Assembly: GCA_025716855.1 (NCBI GenBank)
Contig: JAIXMQ010000007.1
Span: 62,001-126,000, forward strand
Direction of reading: 5' to 3'
Origin: Pilaira anomala
Lineage: Eukaryota > Mucoromycota > Mucoromycetes > Mucorales > Mucoraceae
DNA length: 64,000 nt
Shown: piece by piece, positions 12,203-23,888 of the stretch
Layout: each line of letters begins with the position of its first letter
Numbering within the stretch: the first letter of the stretch is position 1
Made by a program: the position numbers and the translations under genes
The notes under the pieces: generated by a model
What the model saw: the letters and a program-made list of their open reading frames with translations, nothing else
What the model was told of the DNA's origin: nothing
Databases searched by the model: none

Positions 12203-12321
12203 CTTTATTTTTTTTTTTAAAAAAAAAAAAATAAAATAAAATATAAAAAGAAGCGCGTTGCTTTAACGGGAAACCCCAGGTCTTTTTTTTTCTTTTTTAT
12301 TTTAATTACAAAAAAATAACA
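12203..12321. promoter_or_regulatory. 119-bp divergent promoter, RINT1 / NUDCD1
   Basis: Very short shared upstream region, mostly poly(T)/poly(A) with one GC-containing island (about 12253-12282, GCGCGTTGC...CCCCAGG). It must drive at least one, probably both, flanking genes. Confidence 0.45.
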
Positions 12322-14194
12322 ATGAACACTCGATTGATTCCAGACTTGAAAAAGATCAATGCGAAATTCGAAGGATACAAATTAGATCCCTTTGGTGATA
12401 GTGTTTATCGTACCAAACTATCAGAAGGAAACATTATAATCCAAGATAAAACAAGCGACCACCGTATGGGTTTTCGCGATCTACAAGCACGTATTCGTCA
12501 CTCTCATTTAATCTATGGATATCCTTTAGATAAAAATAGAGGAACTGCTTTTTGTATTGATTATCAATTCAATTTACATGCTATTCTTTTCAATAACGTA
12601 AGAAAAAAAAAACAGGATAAAGTTTTTTTTTTTTTTTGCATTAATCTTTTTTTGATAGGTTACAAAACAAACAGAATACTTTCTTCTCACTCAATTAATT
12701 CAACCTTTACCTGTCCCATCCTTCACAGAACCTGCAGATACTGTACCCATTGACCCACAACTTCCATCTGCTATCGCAGTCAGTCACGAACTCTTGGTCG
12801 TCTCCAACGGTGTAGGCGATATTGAACTCATCGGTCTTGAAGAAAAAGACGGTAAGATCCTGGGCGCTTCCTTAGGTTCCGTATGTTACTTGGGAACCGG
12901 TACTGAAGGCATCTCACCTGTCCCTTGTATGCTCTTAACTGCACGTAGAGTCAAAGACAAGATTATCTTGGTTGCCTGTAGTCGTACCGCTTCAAAAAAG
13001 ACTGAATTCAATATCGCTACCTTAGAATTGAATATCCCGACACCTGAAACTGAACGATTAGAAGATGGTTCTTTTGTTTTAATGTTACATACGCTTCATA
13101 TTCAAAGAGGTCCTGAAGTCCCTGTTTATTGTGCAATCACTCCATCTGGTAAACGTTGTATTTTAGGAAGTGAGACTCGATACCTCCGAGAATCTTATAT
13201 AGAAGAAGTCACTGCAGATGACGAGCAAGAAGTCGAATCAAAGTCTCCTATGGAAGTAGAAGATCCTTATAAATGGACACAAGACGGTGCTGATATCTCT
13301 GTTTTATTTCAATTACCTCCTAATACACCTAAATCTGCCATCACCTGTAAATTCGTCACTGATCATCTTAGTTTACTTGTCATGCTCAATAACGAAACTA
13401 TTGTATCTTACCCTTATAGAAAATTATGGAGCACCATTCGTCCAGATGAATCTCTTTGGACTTACGAATCCAGTACAGGTCTCTTAACTTTATTCATGAC
13501 AAAATCAGATGAAAACACACGTTGGCCACAACTCTTTGATCATGATGATGGTGTACTCGAAACATTATCTGACGCTACCTTATCCGACATCAAGAACAAA
13601 TTAGAGAAATTAACCACCACCACCACTACCACTACCACAACAAACGATGAATATAAAAAGCCCGCACAACATCCCGCTGCAACTGATATGGATGAAGAAA
13701 TTGATGAAGCAGGTCAACCGGTTGTCTTTAGTGTATTTGATACCGAAGGCACCGTGATAGATGATTTCAGTTCAGGATCATATAGTTGGATCTGTCACTC
13801 TTACAGAAAAACATCTCAATTACCTTCGATTTGTCTTCAAATGGACGTGGACGGTTTAGTCTTTTCTTTCACTGAAAACTCAAATGAGGATCTCAAGCTT
13901 GAAATAACGCATCAAACTACTTTTGACGCATTTGCTTTTGTTCAAGCATCGAAAAGAGATGGAAGATTCGTACATCACGATCCTCAATTTCATTTTACTT
14001 CCATTATCGAAAGCAGTCGTAACGCATATATATATTTTCATCATGACGATAAACGTACAACTGAAGTTCAAACACTGGTAGATTTAACTCAAGGACACGA
14101 TGTAGATGTAATCGGTGCTCAATTAATCTTACCTAATACACTTATGATTTTGACAGAATCAAATACAATCGTCATTGAATTGACAACTGAATAA
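12322..14194 (+). CDS. NUDCD1: NudC domain-containing protein 1 (NUDCD1)
   Basis: About 600-residue protein made of a beta-rich N-terminal half, a CS (p23/NudC) domain and a C-terminal beta-rich half, as in NUDCD1/CML66. These proteins act as HSP90 co-chaperones for WD40 and related clients. Two exons; one intron at 12598-12658 with phases that join LFNNV to TKQTEYFLL. The CS domain begins YKWTQDGADISVLFQLP and closes with WTYESSTGLLTLFMTKSDE...RWPQLF, the usual Trp-Pro end. After it there is a Thr-rich linker (ten Thr encoded by ACC/ACT/ACA repeats near 13610-13640). The C-terminus ends with TNTIVIELTTE. Family call is firm; clients are not known. Confidence 0.88.
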
Positions 14195-14210
14195 TAAAAA
14201 AAAAAAAAAA

Positions 14211-14244
14211 TTCTCAGGTTCCTTATTTGGATAGGTCCTGAGAA
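14211..14244. terminator. Short hairpin after NUDCD1
   Basis: Inverted repeat TTCTCAGG / CCTGAGAA (14211-14218 and 14237-14244) with an 18-nt loop, starting 17 bp after the NUDCD1 stop and flanked by poly(A) runs. It could be a 3'-UTR stem or a mere chance palindrome. Confidence 0.35.
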
Positions 14245-14351
14245 CTTTATTGTGATCATTACACTAAAAAAAAAAAAAAAAAAAAGACCGGGGAAAGTTT
14301 CATGCGTTTTATAAAAAGGTTACAAATACACTTTTTACTTTGTCTCTTTTA

Positions 14352-14391
<40 letters not shown>

Positions 14392-14401
14392 TATATTCGT
14401 A

Positions 14402-14670
14402 ATGACTTCTTTTATCTTATCCACTCGTAGGTTCTTTTTAAATAAACCTTTGGTCGTTCAACGTTCGTTTCAGTCTTGTCGAACTCAACTTCGAGATTAC
14501 GTTGAACCCACTGTTCGAGGTCCGTTAGAAGGTGTTCGTGTCTTGGATTTGACTCGAGTTCTCGGTAAAGCTTTTTTACAAGATATATATACATATATTT
14601 AATCCTTATCTAATAAATACAACCTATTAGCTGGCCCTTATTGTACCATGATGTTAGGTGACTTAGGGTA

Positions 14671-14707
<37 letters not shown>

Positions 14708-15331
14708 GTAGACCAAAAGCCAACTTATTTTATACAGAGCCGATGTAATCAAGATAGAGAACCCAGTAGGAGGAGACGACACACGATCCTGGGGTCCTCC
14801 ATTTGCAGCCAACAAAGACCCACTTGACACAACTCCAGGTGAATCCGCTTACTTCTTATGCGTCAACAGAAACAAGAAATCAGTCACTGTCAATATGAAA
14901 TCTGAAGGTGGACGTCAATTACTTCATGATCTTGTCAAAGAATCGGATATTCTTGTCGAAAACTATTTACCTGGAAAATTATCGGATTTAGGTTTAGGGT
15001 TTGATGAACTCTCAAAAATCAATCCAAAATTAATTTATGCTTCCATTACGGGTTATGGACAAACAGGTCCTTATGCAAATAGACCAGGTTACGATGTCAT
15101 TATTGAGGTAAGAGTTTTTAAGAGTTTCTAGTTTTTTTTTTTTTTTTTTTTTTTTTTTAATCAGGCATCGCATTGGACATCTTTGTTTATATATATATAC
15201 TTTTTTTTTTAGGCAGAAGCTGGTTTAATGCATATCACTGGTGAACCCGAAGGAACTCCAGTGAAAGTAGGTGTAGCAATCACAGGTAAACAAAAGATAA
15301 CAAAAAAAAAAAAAAAAAAAAAAGGAGGGAG

Positions 15332-15367
<36 letters not shown>

Positions 15368-16068
15368 ATATTTTAGATCTTACCACAGGACTTTATGCTC
15401 ATAGCGCTATTTTAGCCGCTTTAATTCAAAGAGGTGTTACAGGTAAAGGACAACATATCGACTGTTCCTTACTTGAATCCCAAGTTGCTTCCTTAGCCAA
15501 CATTGCTTCAAACTACTTGATCGGTAACCAAGAAGCCAAACGTATGGGTACTTCACATCCATCCATCGTACCCTATCAAGTCCTTTCCACTCGTGACTCA
15601 TTTGTCATGATTGGTGCCGGTAACGACGGTCAATTTGCTAAACTCTGTACCCGTATGGGCCTTGATCATTTACTCAAAGACCCCAAATTCAAAAAGAATA
15701 CAGATCGTGTCAAACATCGTAAAGAACTCATTCAGTTATTAGAAGATCGTTTAGGTCAAGAAGATTCCGCTTATTGGCTTGAGAAATTAACTGGCGCTGG
15801 ATTCCCTTTTGCTCCTATCAATAATATCAAACAGACCTTTGATCATCCTCAGTTAAAGGCAAGAGGTCTTGTGCATGAAGTAGAACATGAAAGAGCTGGA
15901 ATGGTCAAGATGGTAGGTCCTCCTGTTAAGTTTAGCGATGCAAAGACAAGTATTCGTTTAGCACCTCCTCTTTTGGGTGCTCATACTGAAGAGGTCTTGA
16001 CTACCATTTTGGGTTATTCAAATGATAAAGTGAATTCACTTAAAGAACAAGGTGCTGTTGGTGCTTAG
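14402..16068 (+). CDS. SUGCT: Family III CoA-transferase, SUGCT-like, mitochondrial
   Basis: CaiB/BaiF (family III) CoA-transferase, closest to mammalian SUGCT (succinate-hydroxymethylglutarate/glutarate CoA-transferase). The start ATG at 14402 opens an N-terminus rich in Arg, Ser and Phe and lacking acids (TRRFFLNK, VVQRSFQSCR), a good mitochondrial presequence. The enzyme then starts GPLEGVRVLDLTRVLAGPYC, the family's first motif, followed by ADVIKIENP, GDDTRSWGPP and NRNKKSVTVNMKS. Later NYLPGKL, ITGYGQTGPYANRPGYDVI and AITDLTTGLYAHSAILAAL (containing the expected catalytic Asp) are seen. About six exons with very long poly(T)/poly(A) introns. The likely job is glutarate or related dicarboxylate activation in lysine breakdown. 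Confidence 0.9.
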
Positions 16069-18869
16069 AGATTAGAATAGATATATTAGATTCCCCCTTC
16101 CCCCTCCCCCCTCCACTGTGTTAATAATAACAATAGTTAAAAAAAAAAAGTCGAATTTATTTATATAAAGATAATAAAACAAATAAATATGACATGGGCT
16201 ACAAAATAATGTTCTCTGAAAATTGTAAAAGATGATAACCAAGTTTTCTTGTTGAATTTAAGATACATAAAGCTCGTTGCTTATATGTATCTCTCATGAA
16301 AAGAGAAAGAGAATAGTTAGACCACCTTTCCCAATGATTAAATGATATATCGTGATATAATTACGATGGTCCAAAAGATATATATTTTGCTGAAATTTTT
16401 CGAATTCTTCGTCAGAAGGAAATTTGACCAGTTACTTTTTATCTCAAAGTAATAAATTGAGCAAAAAAAAAAATAAAAAATAAATAAACGCCCTCTTTTC
16501 TTTTTCTTCTTTTACATAAAAATAAGTAAATTTTCGAAATATTTATAAACCATAACTTGTTGTTAAGAGTTTAAACTCTTATACAATGCTATAGGAAACT
16601 TCACTTGTTTAATAAGCTTTTTGATCCCCCCTTTTTTTTTTTCTTTTCTCTTGGGTAAGATAACTTAGAAAACTTGTTGGTCCCATATGTAACTCACAAA
16701 CGCGACATAGCTGCCTTTTTTTTTTTAAAAAAAAAAAAACAAGCTCCATGAGTTTAAAAGGTGACACTCAATTTACTCAATAAAAGCTTCGTCATTGATA
16801 TGATGGGTTATAAAAGTACATATGTATCATGCTTTTGTTTTAAAGTCTTTGTTGAACTTGTGCCTCAACAACTTGGAAACCCAAGTCTCTTTTAATGTTT
16901 GTAAATCTGCTAATATTTTTTTACTACTGATTTGTTTTATTTAAAAAGCTACTGGTGTTGGTTTCAGCTCAGTGGTCCAAATACATACTACTGACAATCG
17001 TAGTAGGTCGTCAGACCACCAATGGACATCTATCAGTCACTCCCCTGATGAAGGTAATAGTCTCTAGAGTCTGATGAGTTATTTACAGCTCATTATTATA
17101 CACCTAATCTTGTTGGCTTAAGGGGGGGGGGAAGGGATGAAACGATTGAAACTTCTTCTATACACGTACCAGTAGCACTTCCAGACACCGTAGCAGCACT
17201 TCCATTCACATTTACAGCACTTCTAAACATTTCTATATTCAGATAAAGAAGTACACTTTGAAGTGCAGGAGTCCATGGGATAGTAAACAGATTAGATGGT
17301 AACAGAAAAGAGGAAAACTTTGTGCTTTATTGTACACATTAAGCGAACAATATGAAAGTATATGACACGAACTGTATTGACTGTTAGGCATATCTCTTTC
17401 ATTTTTTGTTGTAGTGGGGTTTCCAAGGAGTAAATATGAGAAAGAAATGCCACTCTTTTTTTTTTTTATAGATTAAACTGTATCGAAACGAATATTCGTC
17501 TCTATTTAGTATCTGTAGCACGGTCTGGTGGAAGCTGGTGTTAGATCCCCTTAAGTATATTTGGTATCATAGTCTAAGGATTCAACTATATACTAGTTAT
17601 AGGATGGATTTGAGAAAGCACTTTTCTGATGACTACAGAATAATTCAACTCAAAAACGTTCTATTTTCAAGAAGCCTGCATAGCTTTTCATTAGCTGTGT
17701 GTTGTTGTAATCTGACATTATGCATCCAGAAACTGTGATTTAATAAATATCAAATAAAATAATAACACTAATTATGTCCTGTATCAAAGGGCAAGTTTAT
17801 TTTTCCTTTCAAATTCTTCATATCTTTGATTTCAGCCTTTGACTGTCGATATTAGTTATAGGAGACAAAGTATATAGGAGTTCAGTAATTATCGATCTAT
17901 ACGGAAGAAGCGAGAAATTATATAATAGGGAGTAGTAAAGAGGCAGTTAAACATCATAACAACTTATTACATTTAGCTGGGGCTCTCTTTTTTTTTTTTT
18001 TTATGCATTGAGTGTAGCTGTATAGTACTACAGATTGTTATGTACGTAAAAAAAAAAAAAAGGGCTTGAAGAGTATGAAGATCAAAACACTACTCTTCAA
18101 AAACAAATGATCAAAAAGTGAATATGAATACAGGTAAATAGTATAAATTATACTCTTATGAACAATATGAAGATCAAATAAAATGGCAGTATACATTGTT
18201 CTTTCTCGAGTATATTCAAATTATAAAATGACAAACTAACAAAGTGGGGGATAACTGTCATTTAAGCTTTTTGAAAAAAAAAACCGGGATTATTTCTCCT
18301 AAAAAAAAAAAAAAAAAAGAAATATGTATGATAATTTGTCCGGGTTGAACATAAATAATGCATTGTAAATACTAAGTTGCCCTTAAAGCTGATTGTTCTA
18401 CACATTTTTTAATTATCAAGACCCTTTTTTGTTCTTCTTGATCTGACGTTTCAGAGTCAACTGAAAATGTTTAAAGGGACTTGGATAAGAGAGAGAGAGA
18501 AAGAGAGAAAGAGAAAGCGAGAGAGAGGAGAAAAGTAATTTAAACGCATGGTATGATATATCCGTTTCATATGAGGGTGTAATTCCATTTCTAACATTTA
18601 AAATATAATAAAGTCATATGTTTTTTTTTTTGTTATCAGATGTATTGAGTATTGAACAATGTTATTCTGACAATAAATGTGAGAGAAAAAAAAAAAAAAA
18701 AAAAAACTTATTTTGACTGATGACGTTTATTTAATGTTTTAAATATTACATTGTATTGATATTGCGCAATACACAGACACACACAGCAGCAACTCATCAT
18801 TCTCACAAATGTGTGTGTATATACACAAGAATGAAGGATCACAACAATTGATTTTACTGCTATATATAC

Positions 18870-18907
<38 letters not shown>

Positions 18908-18926
18908 TTTGTTATTTTTGTTCCTT

Positions 18927-18961
<35 letters not shown>

Positions 18962-18983
18962 TCCGTTGATCATATAAAAAAAA
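16069..18983. other. 2.9-kb gene-poor region
   Basis: No convincing gene. The region has many homopolymer runs, a nested inverted repeat with two CTGATGA boxes (16972-17077), a 10-bp perfect hairpin at 18066-18100, GA-rich tract at about 18488-18535, and an (AT)n run at 18929-18960 just upstream of the GH16 gene. Short open frames around 17538-17738 show no coding character. The last few hundred bases are the GH16 promoter, with poly(T) at about 18876-18902. Confidence 0.5.
18066..18100. repeat. 10-bp perfect inverted repeat
   Basis: TTGAAGAGTA (18066-18075) pairs with TACTCTTCAA (18091-18100) around a 15-nt loop. It stands in non-coding sequence. A partial copy of the loop word (GAAGATCAAA) recurs near 18168-18180. 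Confidence 0.5.
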
Positions 18984-20617
18984 ATGAAAAGTCTTTATTC
19001 TATTACGGCTTTGGCCTTACTCGGGTTTTCAACTGTAAATGCATTCGAATTGCGTAAAGATGCATCTTCTGGTAATATTACTGCTGCTGCATTCAATGAT
19101 GATGATTATTGTCTCGTCTTCGAAGATCATTTTGATACATTGAATTTCAAGAATTGGCAGGTAATATAATATAACTTGTAAAATTTATTTGATCACTACT
19201 AAAAAAAAAAAAAAATCTTTTTGTAGCATGAAATCACTCTTAGTGGAGGTATAAAAAAAAAAGTTATTTATATCTTTTTTTGGCAACGGATTTAATTTAA
19301 TTATAATTTAGGTGGTAACTGGGAATTTCAATGGTATACAAACAATCGGTCCAATAGTTTTGTAGAAGATGGTATACTTTATCTTAAGCCTACCATGACT
19401 GCAGAAACAATTGGTGATGAAGCTATGAAAAATGGAGGAAAAGTAAACTTGTTCTCTGGTTCTCCATCCGAAGATTGTACTGATAATTCAAACTATGGTA
19501 AAACATGATATTTACAGTGTTGTTGTTTTATTTACAAAACATAACCTTTTTTTTTTTTTTTTTTTTTTTTAGGCTGTGAAAGAATGTCAGGTCCTGCTTT
19601 CGGTGGAAATTTTATTAATCCAATTCAATCCGCCAGATTAAGAACAATTAATTCGGTTGCAATCAAATACGGTAAAGTAGAAGTTAGAGCTCGTTTACCA
19701 AGAGGTGATTGGTTATGGTAAAAAAAAAAAAAAAACTTTTTTTTTTCAATATGCAGATATTCACAAATATTTGCATATCTCTATCTCTCTTATATTAGGC
19801 CTGCGATCTGGATGCTTCCAAAGTATTCAGCCTATGGTAGTTGGCCCGCTAGCGGTATGTGTATATTTTACATAAGTTTTTAATGAAATTAGTTTACTTA
19901 TATGTTTGTATATAATATAGGTGAAATTGATATTGTAACATACACACACATAAAAAGTATAACTATATACTAATTCACTACATTTTTTTTTTTTTTTTTT
20001 TTTGTTCTAGATGGAATCAAAAGGAAATCAAAAGAGTCGATACGGAAATTCATCTCAAGTGCTGTCTACATTACATTGGGGACCTCACGCTTATTTAAAT
20101 AAATACTTTTTAACTCAAGGTGATATCTCTACGGGACCAGGGGAACCAGATTATAGTGATGATTTTCATACATTTGGTAAAGAATTTGATATATAGAATA
20201 ACAAAACCAACCAACTAATTATATATAAAAGGTCTGGAATGGTCAAAAGAGGGTTTAAGAACGTATGTAGATGACGAGACAATATTACAAGTAGATTTTG
20301 ATAGAACAGCATGGAGTCGTGGTGGATTCACAAAGCCTACTTTAAACCCATGGAGAGGTGGAGATATTTCAGCACCATTTGATCAAGAATTTTATCTTGT
20401 ATTAAATTTAGCAGTGGGTGGAGTCAATGGATATTTCCCAGAAGAACCTAATAAGCCTTGGAGAAATGATGATCCTCATGCACCTAATGCTTTCTATAGT
20501 GCGATCAAGAGTTGGTTACCTACTTGGGGTAAAGGAAATAAGCGTGCTTTGGCTATAGACTGGGTAAAGATGTGGTCAACAGATGAATCCAACAGTTGCA
20601 CATCATCACAAAAGTAA
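18984..20617 (+). CDS. Secreted GH16 endo-beta-1,3-glucanase / glucan-binding protein
   Basis: Glycoside hydrolase family 16 enzyme of the laminarinase type, expected to cut or bind beta-1,3-glucan outside the cell. The N-terminus has a signal peptide (MKSLYSITALALLGFSTVNA). The domain starts CLVFEDHFDTLNFKNW, followed by NGGKVNLFSG and KYGKVEVRARLPRGDWLWPAIWMLP, typical of GH16. The catalytic motif reads GEIDIMES after removal of an intron (about 19936-20010) that splits it: nucleophile Glu, Asp and acid/base Glu are all present. STLHWGPH, HTFGLEWS and NLAVGGVNGYFPE complete the fold. About eight exons. No GPI signal or extra domain is seen. It may remodel the glucan-containing spore wall or attack other fungi. 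Confidence 0.9.
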
Positions 20618-20720
20618 ATTAACTCCGTTTTAAAAATTATTTCTCAAATAAATTTATCTTTTTTTTAAAAAAAAAAAAAAAAAAAACTCTTTTTTTTTTA
20701 TTTCATAATAACGTGATTCA

Positions 20721-21405
20721 ATGTCAAGACAATTTGGAAATAGAACGAGTGTAAGGTGCCTACAAAACACTTTTTATTTTTATTTTTATTTTCATTTTAT
20801 TTTAAAACTCGAGACTAAAAAAAAAAGATAAACTTTATTGTTTTAGAAACTATCAAAACTTACATAATAGATCAGTTTTGTTGGGAGATGCAAGACCAGA
20901 TGATGAACGTACTTCTTCTCCATCTTTTATAGGAGAACAGCAACAGTCAGTAAAAGTGAATATGAACGATAGAGACTTGGATTATTTGGAAAGTCAAAAC
21001 GATGATGAGATCAGTGGTTTATCTGCCAAAGTCAAGATATTAAAAAACGTAATGTATTTTGATTGATCCATAGGAACGAATTCGTCCGTGTAACATGTAT
21101 TTTTTTTTTTTTTTTTTGTTGTAGATTACTGGTAAAATTGGAGAGGAAATTCGTCATGGCAACAGTTTTATAGATACAATGGTAAAGTGTTTGTGTGGAA
21201 GAGAGATAGAAAAGAGAATTTTTTTTATTTTTTTTAACATTTTAAATGACAGAATGATCAATTTTCAAATACGGGTTCAGTATTAGGAAAGACAATGAAT
21301 AACTTTAAGTTGATGGCTGAAAAAGAATCTGGAACAATGTGGTGTTGTTTAACCTTATTTATTGTATTTATCGTCTTTTTCTTTTATTACTACTTTTTCA
21401 AATAA
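20721..21405 (+). CDS. BET1: SNARE protein BET1
   Basis: Small tail-anchored Qc-SNARE for ER-Golgi transport. Start ATG at 20721 (MSRQFGNRTS). The SNARE helix reads DDEISGLSAKVKILKNITGKIGEEIRHGN, then FIDTMNDQFSNTGSVLGKTMNNFKLM, with heptad hydrophobics and a central Gln expected for a Qc-SNARE. The C-terminus is one strongly hydrophobic anchor (CCLTLFIVFIVFFFYYYFFK). Four exons; the end of exon 1 is ambiguous, and phase agreement favours a donor at about 20756. It is followed 140 bp downstream by the next gene on the same strand. Confidence 0.85.
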
Positions 21406-21545
21406 GAATTATTCCCACAAAAAAAGAAAACAAAAGAAAAAGTGACTGTTACAAAAAAAAAAGGCATAATAACTTTCCTTGCTTCATTATTATTTTTTTT
21501 TTCTTTTTACACATCTCTCTCTCTCTTCTTTTTAAAAACAATAAC

Positions 21546-22574
21546 ATGATGGAAGGTGAAACTTCTAAAACCCTGTACAAATTAGTCGAATATAATAACA
21601 CTTTATACCAAATACCCGTTCGAACTATTGAACAAGATCAAGTTTTATTATTAAGCGATGTTCAATCGCTCATACCTAAAGCCAGTGCATTTTTATCAGA
21701 CACTAAACTTGTTCCTTTCCAGTTGGATCCTATTACCTACCGTGAATTGATACCAAAAAGGGTATCTGTATCAACTGATAACACCATATGGCAAGTTCAA
21801 GTACCTTCTCAACTTGATTCTACTACTAATGACCATTGGTTACAATACAATATTCAAATGCAAATCAAACTTGATCAACTTTCTGAAAAATTAGAACGTT
21901 TAATCTCTTCTCAACTTTCACCACAACAACAAGAGAATGAAGAAAATAATAATAGTGTTACAAGTCATCAAAGTAATACGGAAATTGATTCCAATCATGA
22001 AAATGAGAATATAGAACGCGAACACGTAACAGCAGAAGAAAGTGAAACAGAAGAAGAAGAAGAAGAACAAGAAGAAGAAGAAGAGGAAGAAGAGGAACAA
22101 AAGCAACAAGATCCTCCACCTGCTTTTAGTAGTCCTTCTCATGAACCTTCTAGTTCTAGTCGACATGAAGCACCACCTTCTTATGAAACCTCAGTTTTAA
22201 GTACCATTACAGCTATTAATGGTAAATTATGTTTATATGAATCCCATATTTCGAATCGACATAAATCACCACGATGGTTATCTAAGCGACATGAATGGTT
22301 AGCTAGAGTACCGAATAGTATTGAAGAAGTTGCATATCAATTAGTTCAATTAGAAATGGCTTTATTATGGACAGCCGTGACAGAATCATGGATAGAAGAA
22401 AGAGAGACATGGTTAACACTTGTGGCTAATGCTAGAACTGAAAGACATTTAGCAGGTGCAATGATTAATTTGGAAAGACATACTGTGGTCATGGATGAAA
22501 ATTGGAGTCAGAAAAGAGAAAGATGGATTAACGAATTATTGGAAATGCTTGTCTTACCCATAAGTCATGTCTAA
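21546..22574 (+). CDS. Uncharacterised acidic protein with tandem Trp-containing helical motifs
   Basis: Intronless 342-residue frame starting MMEGETSKTLYKL (ATG at 21546; a longer upstream frame would overlap BET1's 3' region and is not needed). Three parts are visible: a folded N-terminal part of about 110 residues, a low-complexity acidic middle (about 25 Glu in one stretch, then Ser/Pro), and a C-terminal part with two similar units. The first has SPRWLSKRHEWLARVPNSIE then LVQLEMALLWTAVTESW; the second has EERETWLTLVANARTE then LAGAMINLERHTVVMDENW. This W-x(n)-L-x(2)-LE-x(n)-W pattern recalls the WHIM/WSD helices of ISWI-complex subunits (BAZ/ACF1/BPTF type). That link is inference; no DDT, PHD or bromodomain is seen. 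Confidence 0.7.
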   Translation: MMEGETSKTLYKLVEYNNTLYQIPVRTIEQDQVLLLSDVQSLIPKASAFLSDTKLVPFQLDPITYRELIPKRVSVSTDNTIWQVQVPSQLDSTTNDHWLQYNIQMQIKLDQLSEKLERLISSQLSPQQQENEENNNSVTSHQSNTEIDSNHENENIEREHVTAEESETEEEEEEQEEEEEEEEEQKQQDPPPAFSSPSHEPSSSSRHEAPPSYETSVLSTITAINGKLCLYESHISNRHKSPRWLSKRHEWLARVPNSIEEVAYQLVQLEMALLWTAVTESWIEERETWLTLVANARTERHLAGAMINLERHTVVMDENWSQKRERWINELLEMLVLPISHV

Positions 22575-22748
22575 TAATACATTTTGATTGGATAAAATAT
22601 ATAATTCTTTATTTAGTAAAAGAAAAGAAGAAATAGAGAATGTTGTATATATATGTATGTGTATATGTGTGTGTGTGTGTGTATGTGTACAGAAGGGTTA
22701 TATTTTTATTATTATTTTTTTTATTTATAATTATTTTTCTTATTCTTA

Positions 22749-23452
22749 TTATTGAAGCATACGCATCTTCATACCATAACGTGCAATATCCATTAAAATT
22801 TGTGCTGCCTATAAAAAAAAAATATATATATAAATAAAAAAAAAAAAAAAAAAAAAAAAGGGAACAAAGAAAATTTTTATGCTTACTTCTAATAATTGAG
22901 TTTGTTGTTGTTTAGACATACCAAGACGTACTTCAGTATGCTCCCACCCATGCTTTTGTAAACAGTTCAAGTGTCTATAGTTACAAGCACAGAATTCACA
23001 TTCAAATTGTCCACCTTGACCTGCACAGGCTTCTAAATTGACACATTCATCTAATTCATCGTCTTCACTATGACAATTATTTTGAGGTGAACAAGAGGCA
23101 AATGATGCTAAAGTAGCAGCAGCAGCAGAAACTGCTTCTGCTTCTTTACGATTGGCTTTTTTACCCGTCTTTTTGTTAGTTTGTTTTAATTCTAATACTT
23201 CATAATGATAAGGTGGTGTAGTCTTTTTATTCTTTTTTAATGTTGGATCTGATACTGGTGTACGACGTTTACGTTTTGATACTTTCTTTTCTACTTCTAT
23301 ATTATTTGATTGTTGTTGTTGATGTTGTTGATGTTGTTGTTGATGATGATGTTGTTGTTGTTGTTGTGGTTGTGGTTGTGGTTGTTGTGGTTGATGATGA
23401 TGATGATGTTGTTGTTGTGGTTGATGTGGTTGTTGATAGTAATAATTATTTG

Positions 23453-23484
<32 letters not shown>

Positions 23485-23717
23485 GATTGTTGTTGTTGTT
23501 GTTGTTGTGGTGGTGGTGGTGGTTGTTGTTGTTGTGGGTGGTGGTACATGTATTGTGGTGGAGGTAAATGGTATCCAGGGAGACTAGAAGGTGGCGGAAG
23601 TATATATCCTGGTCGTGTTTCTACAGAGTTTTGTGATGTTGGATAATAATAATTTGTACCAAACAAAGCAGAAGGTGGGGGTAAAGACGTAGCTTCTTTC
23701 TCCATATTTGATAACAT
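22749..23717 (-). CDS. PolyQ C2H2 zinc-finger protein
   Basis: Two-exon gene: exon 1 from ATG 23717 to about 22888, exon 2 from about 22808 to the TAA at 22749. The protein (about 295 residues) begins with a Pro/Tyr-rich region, then a Gln/His/Pro low-complexity tract of about 90 residues (23290-23545), and a Lys/Arg-rich stretch KKVSKRKRRTPVSD that may be a nuclear signal. A single C2H2 finger follows: C-EF-C-ACNYRHLNCLQK-H-GWE-H (C-X2-C-X12-H-X3-H). After it, SKQQQTQLLEAAQILMDIA resembles the conserved helix that many fungal single-finger C2H2 proteins carry behind the finger. Probably a nuclear regulator; target unknown. The polyQ length is likely variable. Confidence 0.82.
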
Positions 23718-23846
23718 TTTTTTTTTTTTAAAAAGTGTGAAAATTTTTTTTTTCTATAAAAAAAAAAAAGAAAAAAAAAAGGCAAAAAAAAAAAAAAAAA
23801 AATTTATTGCCAAATAAGCATTCTTTCAAGCGGCTCTCAAATTGAC

Positions 23847-23888
<42 letters not shown>

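Noticed and set aside
13287..13487. 66-codon frame inside NUDCD1
   Set aside because: Out-of-frame shadow of the NUDCD1 CS-domain exon.
17045..17077. Hammerhead ribozyme suggested by two CTGATGA words
   Set aside because: The GAAA partner box and the cleavage triplet with proper stems are missing.
17166..17231. GTAGCACTTCCA-like tandem words reading as a Pro-Val-Ala-Leu repeat
   Set aside because: Too short and imperfect, with no start codon or splice context; probably local slippage.
23240..23587. Val-rich open frame on the plus strand
   Set aside because: Antisense reading of the CAG/CAT repeats of the C2H2 gene.
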